Notes: generated by a model not told the origin, from the sequence alone. A DNA stretch of 64,000 bases from Oryzomicrobium terrae (GCF_008274805.1 NZ_CP022579.1:62001-126000); one strand, 5' to 3'; shown: positions 47,199 to 56,083, numbered from the stretch's first letter. Numbers and translations are program-made.

Positions 47199-47759
47199 AT
47201 GGGCGCCCCCACGACCGGCAACGTCGCCGAGGCCGACCCGGCTACCCGTGCCGCGCCGCTGCGCTCCCTGGCCGACCGGGTGCGTCAGGTGGCCCTGTTC
47301 GAAGTCTTCGGCCTGGTGCTCATCACCCCGGGTTTTTCCTGGGCCAGCGGCACGCCGCTGCTCGACTCGATCGGCCTGCTTGCCGTGCTCGCCCTGGTGG
47401 CGGCCCTGTGGAACGGCCTCTACTGCACCGCCTTCGACCGGCTCGAATGGCGCCTGGCCCGCCGCCAGGCCGACCGGCGCCCGGCCCTGTGGCGCCTCGT
47501 CCATGCCCTGGGCTTCGAGGGCGGCCTGCTCGTCCTTACCCTGCCGATCATCGTCGCCTGGACCGGCCTCGCCTGGTGGCCCGCCCTGGTGGCCGACATC
47601 GGCCTGGCCCTTACCTACACGGCCTACGCCTACCTGTTCAACCTGGCCTACGACCGGGTCTTCCCCATTCCCGCGCCCCGAGCCGCCGCCACGGCGACGC
47701 CAGGGCTTCTGGCGGACACTAACACCGCGCCGGCTACCTCCGCTTCGGACACCCCATGA
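47199..47759 (+). CDS. PACE family multidrug/biocide efflux protein
   Basis: A 186-residue protein with four predicted helices built as two bacterial transmembrane pairs. PACE hallmarks are present: [13 protein letters not shown] for the first RxxHxxxFE-like motif (with Gln in place of His), [13 protein letters not shown] (WNxxYxxxFD), [12 protein letters not shown] for the second RxxHxxxFE-like motif, and [12 protein letters not shown]. AceI of Acinetobacter exports chlorhexidine and is ~150 residues; here an Ala/Thr/Pro-rich tail of ~30 residues is added. The stop overlaps the murB start by four bases. Confidence 0.83.
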   Translation: MGAPTTGNVAEADPATRAAPLRSLADRVRQVALFEVFGLVLITPGFSWASGTPLLDSIGLLAVLALVAALWNGLYCTAFDRLEWRLARRQADRRPALWRLVHALGFEGGLLVLTLPIIVAWTGLAWWPALVADIGLALTYTAYAYLFNLAYDRVFPIPAPRAAATATPGLLADTNTAPATSASDTP

Positions 47760-48841
47760 CCGCCTCCCTCCCCATGCCCTCCGCCGCCGCGCTGGGCGTC
47801 ATCGGCACCCTGCACGCCGCTGCCGACCTGTCCCGCCTCAACACCCTGGCCCTGCCGGCCATGGCCGCCCACCTGCTGACGGTGACCGAACCGGCCCAGT
47901 TGCAGGCCCTGCATCGCGCCCTGGCCGCCGACCCCGCCTTGGCCGCCCTGCCCCGCTTCGTCCTCGGCGGCGGCAGCAACCTGGTGCTCACCGGCGACTT
48001 CCCCGGCCTGGTGCTGAAGATGGCCATCCCCGGCCGCGAACTGGTGAGTGAGGATGCAGACGCCTGGTACGTGGCCGGCGGCGCCGGCGAGAACTGGCAC
48101 GACTTTGTGTTGTGGACCCTGCAAGCCGGCTACCCGGGGCTGGAAAACCTGGCCCTCATCCCCGGCACCGTGGGCGCCGCCCCCATCCAGAACATCGGCG
48201 CCTACGGCCTGGAAGTGGCCGAGCGCCTGCACCGGGTCGAGGCCATCGACCTCGAAACCGGCGAGGAGCGCACCTTCACCCGCGACGACTGCCGCTTCGC
48301 CTATCGGGACAGCCTGTTCAAGCAGCAGGGTTGGCACCTCACCGGGCACATCGCCATCACCCGGGTTGTGTTCCGCCTGCCCAAGGCCTGGCAACCCATC
48401 GTCCGCTACGCCGACCTGGCCCGCTGGCTCGAAGAGCGGGGCCAATTCACCCCCACGCCCACCCAGGTGGCCGAGGCCGTCATGGCCATCCGCCGCGCCA
48501 AGCTGCCCGACCCGATGGCGGTTCCCAACGCCGGCAGCTTCTTCCACAACCCGGTGGTGGATGCCGCCACCGCCGAGCGCCTGGCCGCCGCCCACCCGGG
48601 CCTGCCCCGCTACCCCCAGCCCGACGGCCGCATCAAGCTCGCCGCCGGCTGGCTGATCGAACAATCCGGCTGGAAAGGCAAACGCCTCGGCCCCGCCGGC
48701 ATGTACGAAAAACAGGCCCTGGTACTGGTGAATCTGGGCGGGGCGAAGGGCGCCGACGTGGCGGCGGTGATGCGGGCCGTGCAGGCGGATGTGGCGGCGA
48801 AGTTTGGCGTGACCCTCACTCCAGAGCCGATTTTCGTTTAA
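47756..48841 (+). CDS. murB: UDP-N-acetylenolpyruvoylglucosamine reductase MurB
   Basis: A 361-residue type I MurB. FAD-binding motifs: [20 protein letters not shown], then [22 protein letters not shown]. The catalytic serine is in [12 protein letters not shown], and the C-terminal EPIFV supplies the family's glutamate region. It reduces UDP-GlcNAc-enolpyruvate to UDP-MurNAc. The start overlaps the PACE stop (ATGA), but the conserved domain begins near residue 20, so a later ATG (47774) could also serve. It ends convergently with the low-GC lipoprotein gene, whose last four bases overlap it. Confidence 0.95.
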   Translation: MTASLPMPSAAALGVIGTLHAAADLSRLNTLALPAMAAHLLTVTEPAQLQALHRALAADPALAALPRFVLGGGSNLVLTGDFPGLVLKMAIPGRELVSEDADAWYVAGGAGENWHDFVLWTLQAGYPGLENLALIPGTVGAAPIQNIGAYGLEVAERLHRVEAIDLETGEERTFTRDDCRFAYRDSLFKQQGWHLTGHIAITRVVFRLPKAWQPIVRYADLARWLEERGQFTPTPTQVAEAVMAIRRAKLPDPMAVPNAGSFFHNPVVDAATAERLAAAHPGLPRYPQPDGRIKLAAGWLIEQSGWKGKRLGPAGMYEKQALVLVNLGGAKGADVAAVMRAVQADVAAKFGVTLTPEPIFV

Positions 48842-49533
48842 TACAATTTGTACTTGGATGGAGTGTTGCTTTCTTCTTTTAGAAACGCCTCCAGTTTTGA
48901 TGGTCTGGTGCTGCTAATGTTCTTGTCTGTCGTAGCCTTGGTGGCTAAGTGTTTGAACTTGAGTTTTATCATTGGTCGTTCGTCAATACGTCCAATCTTC
49001 CAGGAATAGGCGCCAAAACCCAGGGTTGGGGTGGAGGTCGCATTGTGGGAAAGAACCTCCACGTCCTTGGGTACATAAACTTCCAGTGTGCCATTAATCG
49101 TTAGTCCAAGGCTTGCCCATTCTTTTTTTTCTTTGTCCTTCAACTCGATGGACGAAATGGTCATCACCCCGGTCTTGTCCGTTTGCACAGAGAATGCTTC
49201 CATAACCTTGAGGGGTTGGCCTGCCAATTTCTCTTGCTCAATCTCTAGCTCGTAGCGGCCATTGCCTTTGTGGATAGCTTTGCGTATTTCCTTGTTCTTC
49301 CTGAAGTTGTTGGCGTCTGTTTCCAAGTTCTTCATGTCTTTTTCCGAAAGTTTCCCGCCGTGGGAAATGTGGGCTGCAACTAATGCATTCACAGCCGTTC
49401 CGGAATAGTTAAATGAATAGGCGCCATCTGGTTTTACATCTACTTTAGCCGTGAATTTCTCTGGAACTAAACATCCTGCAAGTGCTGTGATACAGGCGGC
49501 AAAAAAGGTATTTCGAAAAATTTTCTTGTTCAT
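48838..49533 (-). CDS. Unknown lipoprotein of low GC content
   Basis: A 231-residue protein that I do not recognise. The signal is lipoprotein-type: [10 protein letters not shown], a hydrophobic core and lipobox LAGC near residue 21. The mature part is Lys-rich and beta-rich ([38 protein letters not shown]). Its base composition is far more AT-rich than neighbours, with runs such as TTTTTTTTCTTT and AAAAATTTT, and uses Lys AAA/Asn AAT-type codons rare elsewhere here. This points to recent acquisition. It overlaps the end of murB by four bases on the opposite strand. Confidence 0.85.
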   Translation of the reverse strand: MNKKIFRNTFFAACITALAGCLVPEKFTAKVDVKPDGAYSFNYSGTAVNALVAAHISHGGKLSEKDMKNLETDANNFRKNKEIRKAIHKGNGRYELEIEQEKLAGQPLKVMEAFSVQTDKTGVMTISSIELKDKEKKEWASLGLTINGTLEVYVPKDVEVLSHNATSTPTLGFGAYSWKIGRIDERPMIKLKFKHLATKATTDKNISSTRPSKLEAFLKEESNTPSKYKLY

Positions 49534-49633
49534 ATAAACCCTATTTGTGCTTTGCGCTTAAATTAAGCTGCCCCGTGCGATATGGAGCATGCTTGAATTG
49601 TACGGTTTGAATATATTGTGTTCGTGTATTTTT

Positions 49634-50491
49634 TTACTCGGACAAACAGGTTGCCACTCCTTCCGCCAATCCCTCCGCCATCAACCCCTGTCTCCCCCGA
49701 TCCCGCAACAGCAACTCCTCCTCCCGATTCTTCAACATCCCCGCTTCGAACAGCGCCGCCGGCATCGGGCTGTGGGAGATGACGTAGAGCGTGTCGTAGA
49801 AGCGCACGCCGTTTTCCTCGTCGGCCCAGGGGCGGGGCGTGCCGGCGGGGGTGGTGCCGTGGTGGGTGGCGGGGGCGAAGCCGCGTTGGCGCAGGGCGCG
49901 GCCCATGGCCGAGGCGCAGGCCAGGCTTTTTTCCAGTTGCGGGTTGCGGTGGGAGACGAAGAAGACGAAGCCCCGGTATTCGTCGGAGTAATCCAGTTGT
50001 CGGCCTTTCCAGGTCCAGGGGATGAGCTTGGAGGGCTGCACCGAGTCGTGGTGGATCGAGAGCAGGAAGGCGCTGCCGGCGGCGGCATCGACCCGGGCTT
50101 GCAGGCCGTTGCCGTTGCCGCTGGTGCCGCCATTGGTGGCGCCGTTGTCGCTGGGCACGTCGATCAGGCCGTCGAAATTGACCGGCTGCACGGCGATGCC
50201 CCGGCTTTCCAAGGCGGGGCGCAGCACCTGGGCCAGGTTCAGGTTGAAGTCGAACTCGCTGATGCCCCGGGCGCTGGTGGCGCCGGAAGCCGACAGGGAA
50301 TGGCCCACGTCCACCGCCACCCGCAGCGGGGTGGCGGCCTCGGTGGGGCGTGCAGGGGCGGGGATTGGCGCCGTCGGCTGCTGGGGCGCGGGGGGCTGCC
50401 CGGTGCAGGCCGCCAGGCCCGCCAGGAGTGAGCCCAGCAGCACCAGGGCTACAATAGGGGACCGGCGCAGTCGGGTCGGGTCGCGTTCCAT
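49634..50491 (-). CDS. N-acetylmuramoyl-L-alanine amidase (AmiC/Amidase_3) lipoprotein
   Basis: A 285-residue protein. The start at 50491 gives a lipoprotein signal: RLRRSPIVALVLLGSLLAGLAAC. A Pro/Ala-rich linker leads to the zinc amidase fold: VAVDVGHSLSASGATSARG (His zinc ligand), EFDFNLNLA (Glu ligand), FLLSIHHDSV (His ligand), and a C-terminal ALFEAGMLKNREEE with the catalytic Glu. It would cleave the peptide from MurNAc in the periplasm. The AAGGAG upstream touches the ATG directly, so spacing is zero, which is odd; no better start is visible. Confidence 0.85.
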   Translation of the reverse strand: MERDPTRLRRSPIVALVLLGSLLAGLAACTGQPPAPQQPTAPIPAPARPTEAATPLRVAVDVGHSLSASGATSARGISEFDFNLNLAQVLRPALESRGIAVQPVNFDGLIDVPSDNGATNGGTSGNGNGLQARVDAAAGSAFLLSIHHDSVQPSKLIPWTWKGRQLDYSDEYRGFVFFVSHRNPQLEKSLACASAMGRALRQRGFAPATHHGTTPAGTPRPWADEENGVRFYDTLYVISHSPMPAALFEAGMLKNREEELLLRDRGRQGLMAEGLAEGVATCLSE

Positions 50492-50609
50492 CTCCTTCCG
50501 GATCGCCGCGTTTGGTGCTGCAATCGCTGCGTAATGCGCGCCAAATCCCCGACGTTCGCCCTGCCTTTGGTCTTCGCTCTTATCCACGTTCTGCCCTGCC
50601 TCCCGCCCC

Positions 50610-52442
50610 ATGTCCGCCACCGCTCCGCTCCGTTACGTCGTCACCCCCATCGACCCCACCGGCCACTACTTCGAGGTCAGTTGCACCCTACCCGACCCCA
50701 AGGTCCAGGGCCAGCGGTTTAGCCTGCCGGCATGGATTCCCGGCAGCTACATGATTCGGGAATTCGCACGCAACGTGGTCGAAATCTCTGCATCGTCGGA
50801 TAACGTGCCGGTCACACTGACCAAGATCGACAAGCACACCTGGCGCGCCGGCCGGGTGCCCGCCGGCCAGTCCCTCACCGTCACTGCCCGCATCTACGCC
50901 TGGGACCTGTCGGTGCGCGCCGCCCACCTGGACGAGACCCACGGCTTCTTCAACGGCACCAGCCTGTTCCTGCTGCCCGAGGGCCATGCCGAACGGCCCT
51001 GCCAGGTGGAGCTGCGCCGGCCGGCGGGGGAGGCCTACGCCGCCTGGCGGGTGGCGACCACCCTGCCTCGGGCGAAGAATGCGGCGAATGGCGCCCAACC
51101 CTACGGCTTCGGCGGCTATGAGGCGGCCAACTACGACGAACTGGTGGATCACCCGGTGGAAATGGGCACCTTCACCCTGGCCACCTTCACCGCCGGCGGC
51201 GCGCCTCACGACATCGCCATCACCGGCCGCCACGCCATGAGCGCGGCGGACCTGGAGCGCTTGTGCGCCGACCTGGCCCGCGTCTGCCAGTGGCAGATCG
51301 ACCTGTTCGGCGGCGCGCCCGGCAGTGCCGCCCCGGTGGAGCGCTACCAGTTCCTGGTGATGGCCGTGGGCGACGGTTACGGCGGCCTGGAGCACCGGGC
51401 CTCCACCGCCCTGATCGCCAGCCGCGACGACCTGCCCCACGGCCTGCCCGCGACCGGCGCCCTGCCCGAGGGTTACCTGCGCTTTCTCGGCCTGTGCAGC
51501 CACGAGTATTTCCACACCTGGAACGTCAAGCGCATCAAGCCCGCCGCCTTCACCCCCTACGACCTGGCGGTGGAGAACTACACCCGCCTGCTGTGGGCCT
51601 TCGAGGGCTTCACCAGCTACTACGACGACCTGGCCCTGGTGCGCAGCGGCCTCATCGACGAGGCCGCCTACCTGGCCCTGGCGGCCAAGAACCTCACCCA
51701 GGTGCAGAAGGGCTCGGGGCGGCTGCGCCAGAGCGTGGCTGAATCGTCCTTCGATGCCTGGATCAAGTACTACCGGCCCGATGAGAACAGCGCCAACGCC
51801 GTGGTCAGCTACTACGCCAAGGGCGCCGCCATCGCCCTGGGGCTGGACCTCAAGCTGCGCCAGACGAGCGGCGGCGCCGTCAGCCTGGACGACGTGCTGC
51901 GCCTGCTGTGGCGCCGCCACGGCCAGACCGGGGTCGGCGTGGCCGAGGACGGCATCTTCGCCGCCGTGGCCGAGGTGGGCGGGGCCGGCGTGGCACGCTG
52001 GCTGCGTGCCCGGGTCGAGGCCGCCGAAGAGCTGGATTTGGCGCCCCTGTTCAAGGCCATGGGCGTGGAATTGACCTGGGACACGCCGGCCAAGGCCCCC
52101 ACCCTGGGGATCAAGCTGGAGAGCGGCGCCGCCGGGGGCGAGGCCAAGATCGCCGCCGTTTACGCCGACGGCCCGGCCCACGCCGCCGGGCTGTCCGCCG
52201 GCGACACCCTGGTGGCCTGGAACGGCCTGCGCGTCACTGCCGCCAACCTGGACAAGCACCTGGCCCGCCACCGGGCCGGCGACGCGGTGGCCCTGCACCT
52301 GTTCCGCCGTGACGAGCTGTTGGAAAAAACCGTCACCCTGGCCGCCCCGGCCGCCGACACCGCCCAGCTCAAACCTGCCCGCCGCGCCGCCCCGGCCGCC
52401 CACCTGCGCCGTGCCGACTGGCTGCAAGGGAGCGACGCATGA
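50610..52442 (+). CDS. M61 family metallopeptidase with PDZ domain
   Basis: A 610-residue peptidase. The N-terminal beta-sandwich (LRYVVTPIDPTGHYFEVSCTL, then RFSLPAWIPGSYMIREFARN) is followed by the gluzincin domain with HEYFH (His298, Glu299, His302) in CSHEYFHTWNVKRIKP, and a C-terminal PDZ domain with YADGPAHAAGLSAGDTLVAWNG. Related proteins are glycyl-aminopeptidases. No signal peptide is seen, so it appears cytoplasmic. It overlaps the cytochrome gene by four bases and is divergent from the amidase gene. Confidence 0.92.
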   Translation: MSATAPLRYVVTPIDPTGHYFEVSCTLPDPKVQGQRFSLPAWIPGSYMIREFARNVVEISASSDNVPVTLTKIDKHTWRAGRVPAGQSLTVTARIYAWDLSVRAAHLDETHGFFNGTSLFLLPEGHAERPCQVELRRPAGEAYAAWRVATTLPRAKNAANGAQPYGFGGYEAANYDELVDHPVEMGTFTLATFTAGGAPHDIAITGRHAMSAADLERLCADLARVCQWQIDLFGGAPGSAAPVERYQFLVMAVGDGYGGLEHRASTALIASRDDLPHGLPATGALPEGYLRFLGLCSHEYFHTWNVKRIKPAAFTPYDLAVENYTRLLWAFEGFTSYYDDLALVRSGLIDEAAYLALAAKNLTQVQKGSGRLRQSVAESSFDAWIKYYRPDENSANAVVSYYAKGAAIALGLDLKLRQTSGGAVSLDDVLRLLWRRHGQTGVGVAEDGIFAAVAEVGGAGVARWLRARVEAAEELDLAPLFKAMGVELTWDTPAKAPTLGIKLESGAAGGEAKIAAVYADGPAHAAGLSAGDTLVAWNGLRVTAANLDKHLARHRAGDAVALHLFRRDELLEKTVTLAAPAADTAQLKPARRAAPAAHLRRADWLQGSDA

Positions 52443-53083
52443 GCGCCCCCTGCACCCGGGGCGCCGCGCCCCAGCGCAGCACCCCCCACGGCCGCTCCGG
52501 CGCCCCAGGTCCGGGCCTCGGCATGGCCGGCCTGACCCTGCTGGCCGGCTTGCTCGGCGGCGGCCTGGCCGAAGCCGAGGACGCGCGGCGCGACAAACGC
52601 CCGGCGGCCCTCCAGGCCCAGGCCGGGCTGGCGGGATCGGCGGGGGCTGATCGAGCGGAGGAACGGGACGGCGCCGCCGTCTACGCCCAGGTCTGCGCCG
52701 CCTGCCACGGCGACGGCACCCTGGGCGCTCCCCGCTTCGGCGATGTCCGGCGCTGGCGTGGCCTGATCAAGGAAGGGCTGGACGACCTGGTGCCCTCGGC
52801 CCTGGCCGGCATCCGCGCCATGCCGCCCCGGGGCGGCGACGCCACCCTGACCGACCGGGACGTGGCCCGGGCGGTGATCCACATGACCAACGCCGCCGGC
52901 GCCCGCTTTGCCGAGCCCAGCGCCGCCCAGCTCGACCGTTGGGCGGCTAAGGCCGAGCGCCGCCTCCGCAAGGCGGCGACCAAGGCCGGCGGAGCGCCTG
53001 CCGCCGTCGCCAGCCCGGCTACCTCCGCCAACTCCGCCAACTCCGCCAACGCGGCCTCTCCGGCCCGCCAGAACACGCCATGA
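52439..53083 (+). CDS. c-type cytochrome (c5-like)
   Basis: A 214-residue protein. The heme site is CAACH at Cys86-Ala-Ala-Cys89-His90, and MPP near residue 123 (IRAMPPRGGDATL) supplies the likely axial Met. A hydrophobic stretch near residues 28-45 could export or anchor it. The C-terminus of about 50 residues is Ala/Ser/Asn-rich and includes a threefold repeat. As a single-heme cytochrome it would work in the periplasm. Both ends overlap neighbours by four bases (ATGA): the M61 peptidase before, a cupin after. Confidence 0.85.
   Translation: MSAPCTRGAAPQRSTPHGRSGAPGPGLGMAGLTLLAGLLGGGLAEAEDARRDKRPAALQAQAGLAGSAGADRAEERDGAAVYAQVCAACHGDGTLGAPRFGDVRRWRGLIKEGLDDLVPSALAGIRAMPPRGGDATLTDRDVARAVIHMTNAAGARFAEPSAAQLDRWAAKAERRLRKAATKAGGAPAAVASPATSANSANSANAASPARQNTP
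53023..53049 (+). repeat. Three copies of a 9-bp tandem repeat in the cytochrome gene
   Basis: CTCCGCCAA is repeated perfectly three times (53023-53031, 53032-53040, 53041-53049), encoding Ser-Ala-Asn units near the protein C-terminus. In-frame, so copy changes would alter length only. Confidence 0.9.
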
Positions 53084-53472
53084 CCGCCGCTTCCCCCTGC
53101 CCGCCCGCCCTGATCGCCTTCGCCGACCCCCTGCCCGCCCCCACCACCGACCGGCCCGCCCCGGAGCGGGTAGTGGGCCCGGCCCCGGCGCCCCTGCGCA
53201 CCACCCGGGAGGCCTACAGCGCCGAGGACGGCGCCATCTCCATGGGCGAGTGGTGCTGTGAGCCTGGGGCGTGGAAGATCGCCTTCCACGCCGGCCGGCA
53301 CGAGTTCTTCCACGTCCTGGAAGGGCGGCTGCGCCTGCTCGACGAGGCCGGCCATGCCCGGGAATTCGGCCCCGGCGACGCCTGCATCATCCCCGCCGGC
53401 TTCCGCGGCGAGTTCCACGTGCTGGAACCGGTGCGCAAGCGCTACGTGATGATTGACCGACCGGTGGGTTGA
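53080..53472 (+). CDS. Cupin-domain protein
   Basis: A 130-residue single-domain cupin. The cupin core runs EWCCEPGAWKIAFHAGRHEFFHVLEGRLRLLD (motif 1-like) and FGPGDACIIPAGFRGEFHVLEP (motif 2). Metal ligands are expected at the HxE/H residues of HEFFHVLEG. The close relatives are (S)-ureidoglycine/EutQ-like small cupins of unknown substrate. The gene is the third in an ATGA-coupled set with the M61 peptidase and cytochrome genes. Confidence 0.82.
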   Translation: MTAASPCPPALIAFADPLPAPTTDRPAPERVVGPAPAPLRTTREAYSAEDGAISMGEWCCEPGAWKIAFHAGRHEFFHVLEGRLRLLDEAGHAREFGPGDACIIPAGFRGEFHVLEPVRKRYVMIDRPVG

Positions 53473-53993
53473 AGGTGGCACGGTGCCAGTGCCAGTCCGG
53501 CTGCCGGGCGTGCTGGCGGTAGCGGTGCCAACGGGGTAGTGCACCAGGCCATCGGCCGGAAACCTAGGCTGGACGCGGACCTTCGTGGCATGGCCTCGAA
53601 GAACCGCATCCAGCCTTGTTCTCCACGATGCCTGCCTGGAGATTCCCGACTGGCGCGGAGTTTGGCGATGGGGGCGTTGCCCTCTCTGCGGGGACCTCCG
53701 TGGCGGACGGGGCCGCTCCCGCTGGGCGCTTACGAGGCCGTTGGGACACGCGCGTCAGATCGCGCGGCGTCCTGCCGAGGAATTTCCGCCCCACTGGCCC
53801 GGCGCCCGAGCCGCCGCATGGGGGCATGGGCGGTGCCTGGCGGCCTGTCGTACCGCCACCTTGGCTTTGTGATCCCGGTTCGGTAGGCGCCGCAGCGCTC
53901 CTGCGCTCCTGCCGCCGCGGCTTCCCGCGCGGCCGGGGAGGCGGCCTGCCCGATCCCGGGGGCTGGCCGCATTGGTGACGCGTTGCCCACGCA
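53473..53993. other. Gene-free GC-rich stretch
   Basis: About 520 bases with open frames in several phases but none with a ribosome-binding site, recognisable domain or plausible composition. The stretch begins with an overlapping inverted motif around GGCACGGTGCC near 53476. It may be remnant DNA or a long 5' region; I see no RNA structure that I can name. Confidence 0.6.
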
Positions 53994-54007
53994 TTGACAG
54001 CGCGCAT

Positions 54008-54037
54008 TTGACAGCGTTTTCCCCCGGGGAGTAAGGT
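54008..54037 (+). promoter_or_regulatory. Candidate sigma-70 promoter of metXW
   Basis: TTGACA at 54008-54013 and TAAGGT at 54032-54037 are 18 bases apart. A second TTGACA lies at 53994-53999, within the near-repeat GCATTGACAGC/GCATTTGACAGC. The start would fall just before the SAM-II aptamer. Confidence 0.65.
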
Positions 54038-54045
54038 TCGTCCCT

Positions 54046-54099
54046 CAGCGCCGATTTGATTTCAGCTTGCGGGCGCTCAATAAATACGGCTAAAGCGGG
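54046..54099 (+). ncRNA. SAM-II riboswitch upstream of metX
   Basis: P1 is AGCGCC at 54047-54052 with GGCGCT at 54072-54077. The same conserved blocks as in the metH leader appear in order (GATTTGA, CAGCTTGC, ATAAAT, GCTAAAGC). GCTT near 54064-54067 can pair with AAGC near 54093-54096 for the pseudoknot. This is the classic location for SAM-II, upstream of homoserine acyltransferase. Confidence 0.92.
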
Positions 54100-54108
54100 A
54101 CGCGAAGA

Positions 54109-54141
54109 AACCCAGTCCTGGCTTGGCCGACTGGGTTTTTT
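54109..54141 (+). terminator. Intrinsic terminator in the metX leader
   Basis: AACCCAGTC at 54109-54117 pairs with GACTGGGTT at 54129-54137, followed by TTTTTT to 54141. It lies ten bases after the aptamer and before the metX start, matching the layout of the metH leader. Confidence 0.88.
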
Positions 54142-54156
54142 GCTTTACGGGACACC

Positions 54157-55323
54157 ATGAGCACCACGACACCTCAATCCCCTGCCGCCCCGGCCGCCAC
54201 GGCGCCCGGTTCGGTGGGCGTGGTCACGCCGCAGAAGGCGGTGTTCGACGCGCCGATCACCCTGTCCGCCGGGGTCACCCTGCCCCGCTTCGAACTGGTC
54301 TATGAGACCTACGGCACCCTCAACGCCACGGCCTCCAACGCCGTGCTGGTGTGCCACGCCCTGTCCGGCAGCCACCACGTGGCCGGCGTCTATGCCGACG
54401 ATCCCAAGAGCCTGGGCTGGTGGGACAACCTGGTGGGCCCGGGCAAGCCTCTCGACACCGACAAGTTCTTCGTCGTCGGGGTGAACAACCTGGGGGGCTG
54501 CTACGGCTCCACCGGCCCGATGAGCACCAACCCGGCCACCGGCAAGCCCTACGGCGCCGATTTTCCGGTGGTGACGGTGGAGGACTGGGTCGAGGCCCAG
54601 GCGCGCCTGGCCGACCGGCTCGGCATCGGCACCTGGGCGGCCGTCGTCGGCGGCAGCCTGGGGGGCATGCAGGCCCTGCACTGGACCGTGGCCCACCCGG
54701 AGCGGGTGCGCCACGCCCTGGTGATTGCCTCGGCGCCCCAGCTATCCACCCAGAACATCGCCTTCAACGAGGTGGCCCGCCAGGCCATCCTCACCGATCC
54801 GGATTTCCACGGCGGCCACTACTACGAGCACGGCGTGGTGCCGGTGCGCGGCCTGCGCCTGGCGCGCATGGTGGGGCACATCACCTACCTGTCCGACGAC
54901 CAGATGGGCGAGAAATTCGGCCGCGAACTGAAGAATGGCGAGCTGCAATACAGCTACGACGCCGAGTTCCAGATCGAGTCCTACCTGCGCTACCAGGGTG
55001 ACAAGTTCACCCGCTACTTCGACGCCAATACCTACCTGATCACCACCAAGGCCCTCGACTACTTCGACCCGGCGCGCAATTGCGGCGGCGACCTGCGCGC
55101 TGCCCTGGCCCCGGCCAAGGCGGGCTTCCTGGTGGTGTCGTTCACCACCGACTGGCGCTTCTCGCCGGAGCGCAGCCGGGAGATCGTCTACGCCCTGGTG
55201 CACAACGACCGGGACGTGACCTACGCCGAGGTGGACTGCAACTTCGGCCACGACTCCTTCCTTCTCGACGACCCCCAGTACCACGACGTGGTGCGGGCCT
55301 ACGTCGACAACATCGCGGTGTGA
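54157..55323 (+). CDS. metX: Homoserine O-acyltransferase MetX
   Basis: A 388-residue alpha/beta-hydrolase-fold acyltransferase. [14 protein letters not shown] forms the oxyanion region near residue 65; the nucleophile is Ser167 in [12 protein letters not shown]; the Asp lies in FTTDWRFSP and the His in [10 protein letters not shown] near the C-terminus. It acylates homoserine in methionine synthesis. Many beta- and gamma-proteobacterial MetX enzymes use succinyl- rather than acetyl-CoA, so the donor is uncertain. Upstream is a SAM-II riboswitch plus terminator; metW follows after seven bases. Confidence 0.95.
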   Translation: MSTTTPQSPAAPAATAPGSVGVVTPQKAVFDAPITLSAGVTLPRFELVYETYGTLNATASNAVLVCHALSGSHHVAGVYADDPKSLGWWDNLVGPGKPLDTDKFFVVGVNNLGGCYGSTGPMSTNPATGKPYGADFPVVTVEDWVEAQARLADRLGIGTWAAVVGGSLGGMQALHWTVAHPERVRHALVIASAPQLSTQNIAFNEVARQAILTDPDFHGGHYYEHGVVPVRGLRLARMVGHITYLSDDQMGEKFGRELKNGELQYSYDAEFQIESYLRYQGDKFTRYFDANTYLITTKALDYFDPARNCGGDLRAALAPAKAGFLVVSFTTDWRFSPERSREIVYALVHNDRDVTYAEVDCNFGHDSFLLDDPQYHDVVRAYVDNIAV

Positions 55324-55330
55324 GGCGGCC

Positions 55331-56005
55331 ATGACTGCAAGCAACTCCCCCCTTTCCAGCCCTGCCGCCCAGCGCCCGGCCCCGGCCGCCGATCCCTACG
55401 CCCTGGCCGGCGGCTCCCGCTTCGACTTCGACGTGATCACCGCCTGGGTGGCCGAAGGCGCCCGGGTCCTCGACCTGGGCTGCGGCGACGGCAGCCTGTT
55501 GAAGCACCTGCGCGCGGCGCGCCGGGTGCGCGGCTACGGCGTGGAGATCGCCCCGGCCCAGGTGACCGCCTGCATCCGCAACGGCATCAACGTCATCCAG
55601 ACCGACCTGGAGCGGGGCCTGGCCGGCTTCGAGGACGACTTCTTCGACCACGTCATCATGTCCCTGTCGTTGCAGACGGTGCACCACACCGAGCAGATGC
55701 TGCGCGAGATGCTGCGCGTCGGCCGGGAGGCGGTGGTGTCGATCCCCAACTTCGGCTACCACCAGAACCGGGCGGCCATCGCCGCCGGGCGCATGCCGGT
55801 GTCCGACTACCTGCCCTACCAGTGGTACGACTCGCCCAACGTGCGCTTCTTCACCATCGCCGACTTCGAGGCCCTGTGCGACAAGCTGGGCATCGCCGTG
55901 CGCGAGCGGCGCGCCTTCGCCGCCGGCCAGCCGGTAGCCGACGATCCCAACCTCAACGCCGACGTGGCCCTGTACCGCCTGGGCCGTCTCAACTGGGCGG
56001 TGTAG
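55331..56005 (+). CDS. metW: Methionine biosynthesis protein MetW
   Basis: A 224-residue protein with a class I methyltransferase-like core: ARVLDLGCGDGSLLKHL near residue 43, then QTDLERGLAGFEDDFFDHVIMSLSLQ and MLRVGREAVVSIPNFGYHQNR, all typical of MetW. MetW works with MetX in the homoserine acylation step in several proteobacteria. The N-terminal ~25 residues are a variable Ser/Pro/Ala-rich extension. It is co-transcribed with metX and ends near a bidirectional terminator. Confidence 0.94.
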   Translation: MTASNSPLSSPAAQRPAPAADPYALAGGSRFDFDVITAWVAEGARVLDLGCGDGSLLKHLRAARRVRGYGVEIAPAQVTACIRNGINVIQTDLERGLAGFEDDFFDHVIMSLSLQTVHHTEQMLREMLRVGREAVVSIPNFGYHQNRAAIAAGRMPVSDYLPYQWYDSPNVRFFTIADFEALCDKLGIAVRERRAFAAGQPVADDPNLNADVALYRLGRLNWAV

Positions 56006-56055
56006 GTGGCGCGTTCAGGTCCTCTGCGTTACCGCATCCGCCCACTGCGGACGTG

Positions 56056-56083
56056 AAAAAGCCGGCCCGCAGGCCGGCTTTTT
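56056..56083. terminator. Bidirectional intrinsic terminator between metW and the CoA-transferase gene
   Basis: A 12-bp perfect stem (56056-56067 with 56072-56083), loop CGCA, starts with AAAAA and ends with TTTTT, so both convergent genes can use it. Confidence 0.95.

Noticed and set aside
47730-53100. Similar strings at the PACE-murB and cytochrome-cupin junctions
   Set aside because: Both share CCGGCTACCTCCGC and a nearby ATGACCGCC, but the similarity is short, differs beyond that and fits biased Ala/Pro/Ser codon use; I see no repeat element.
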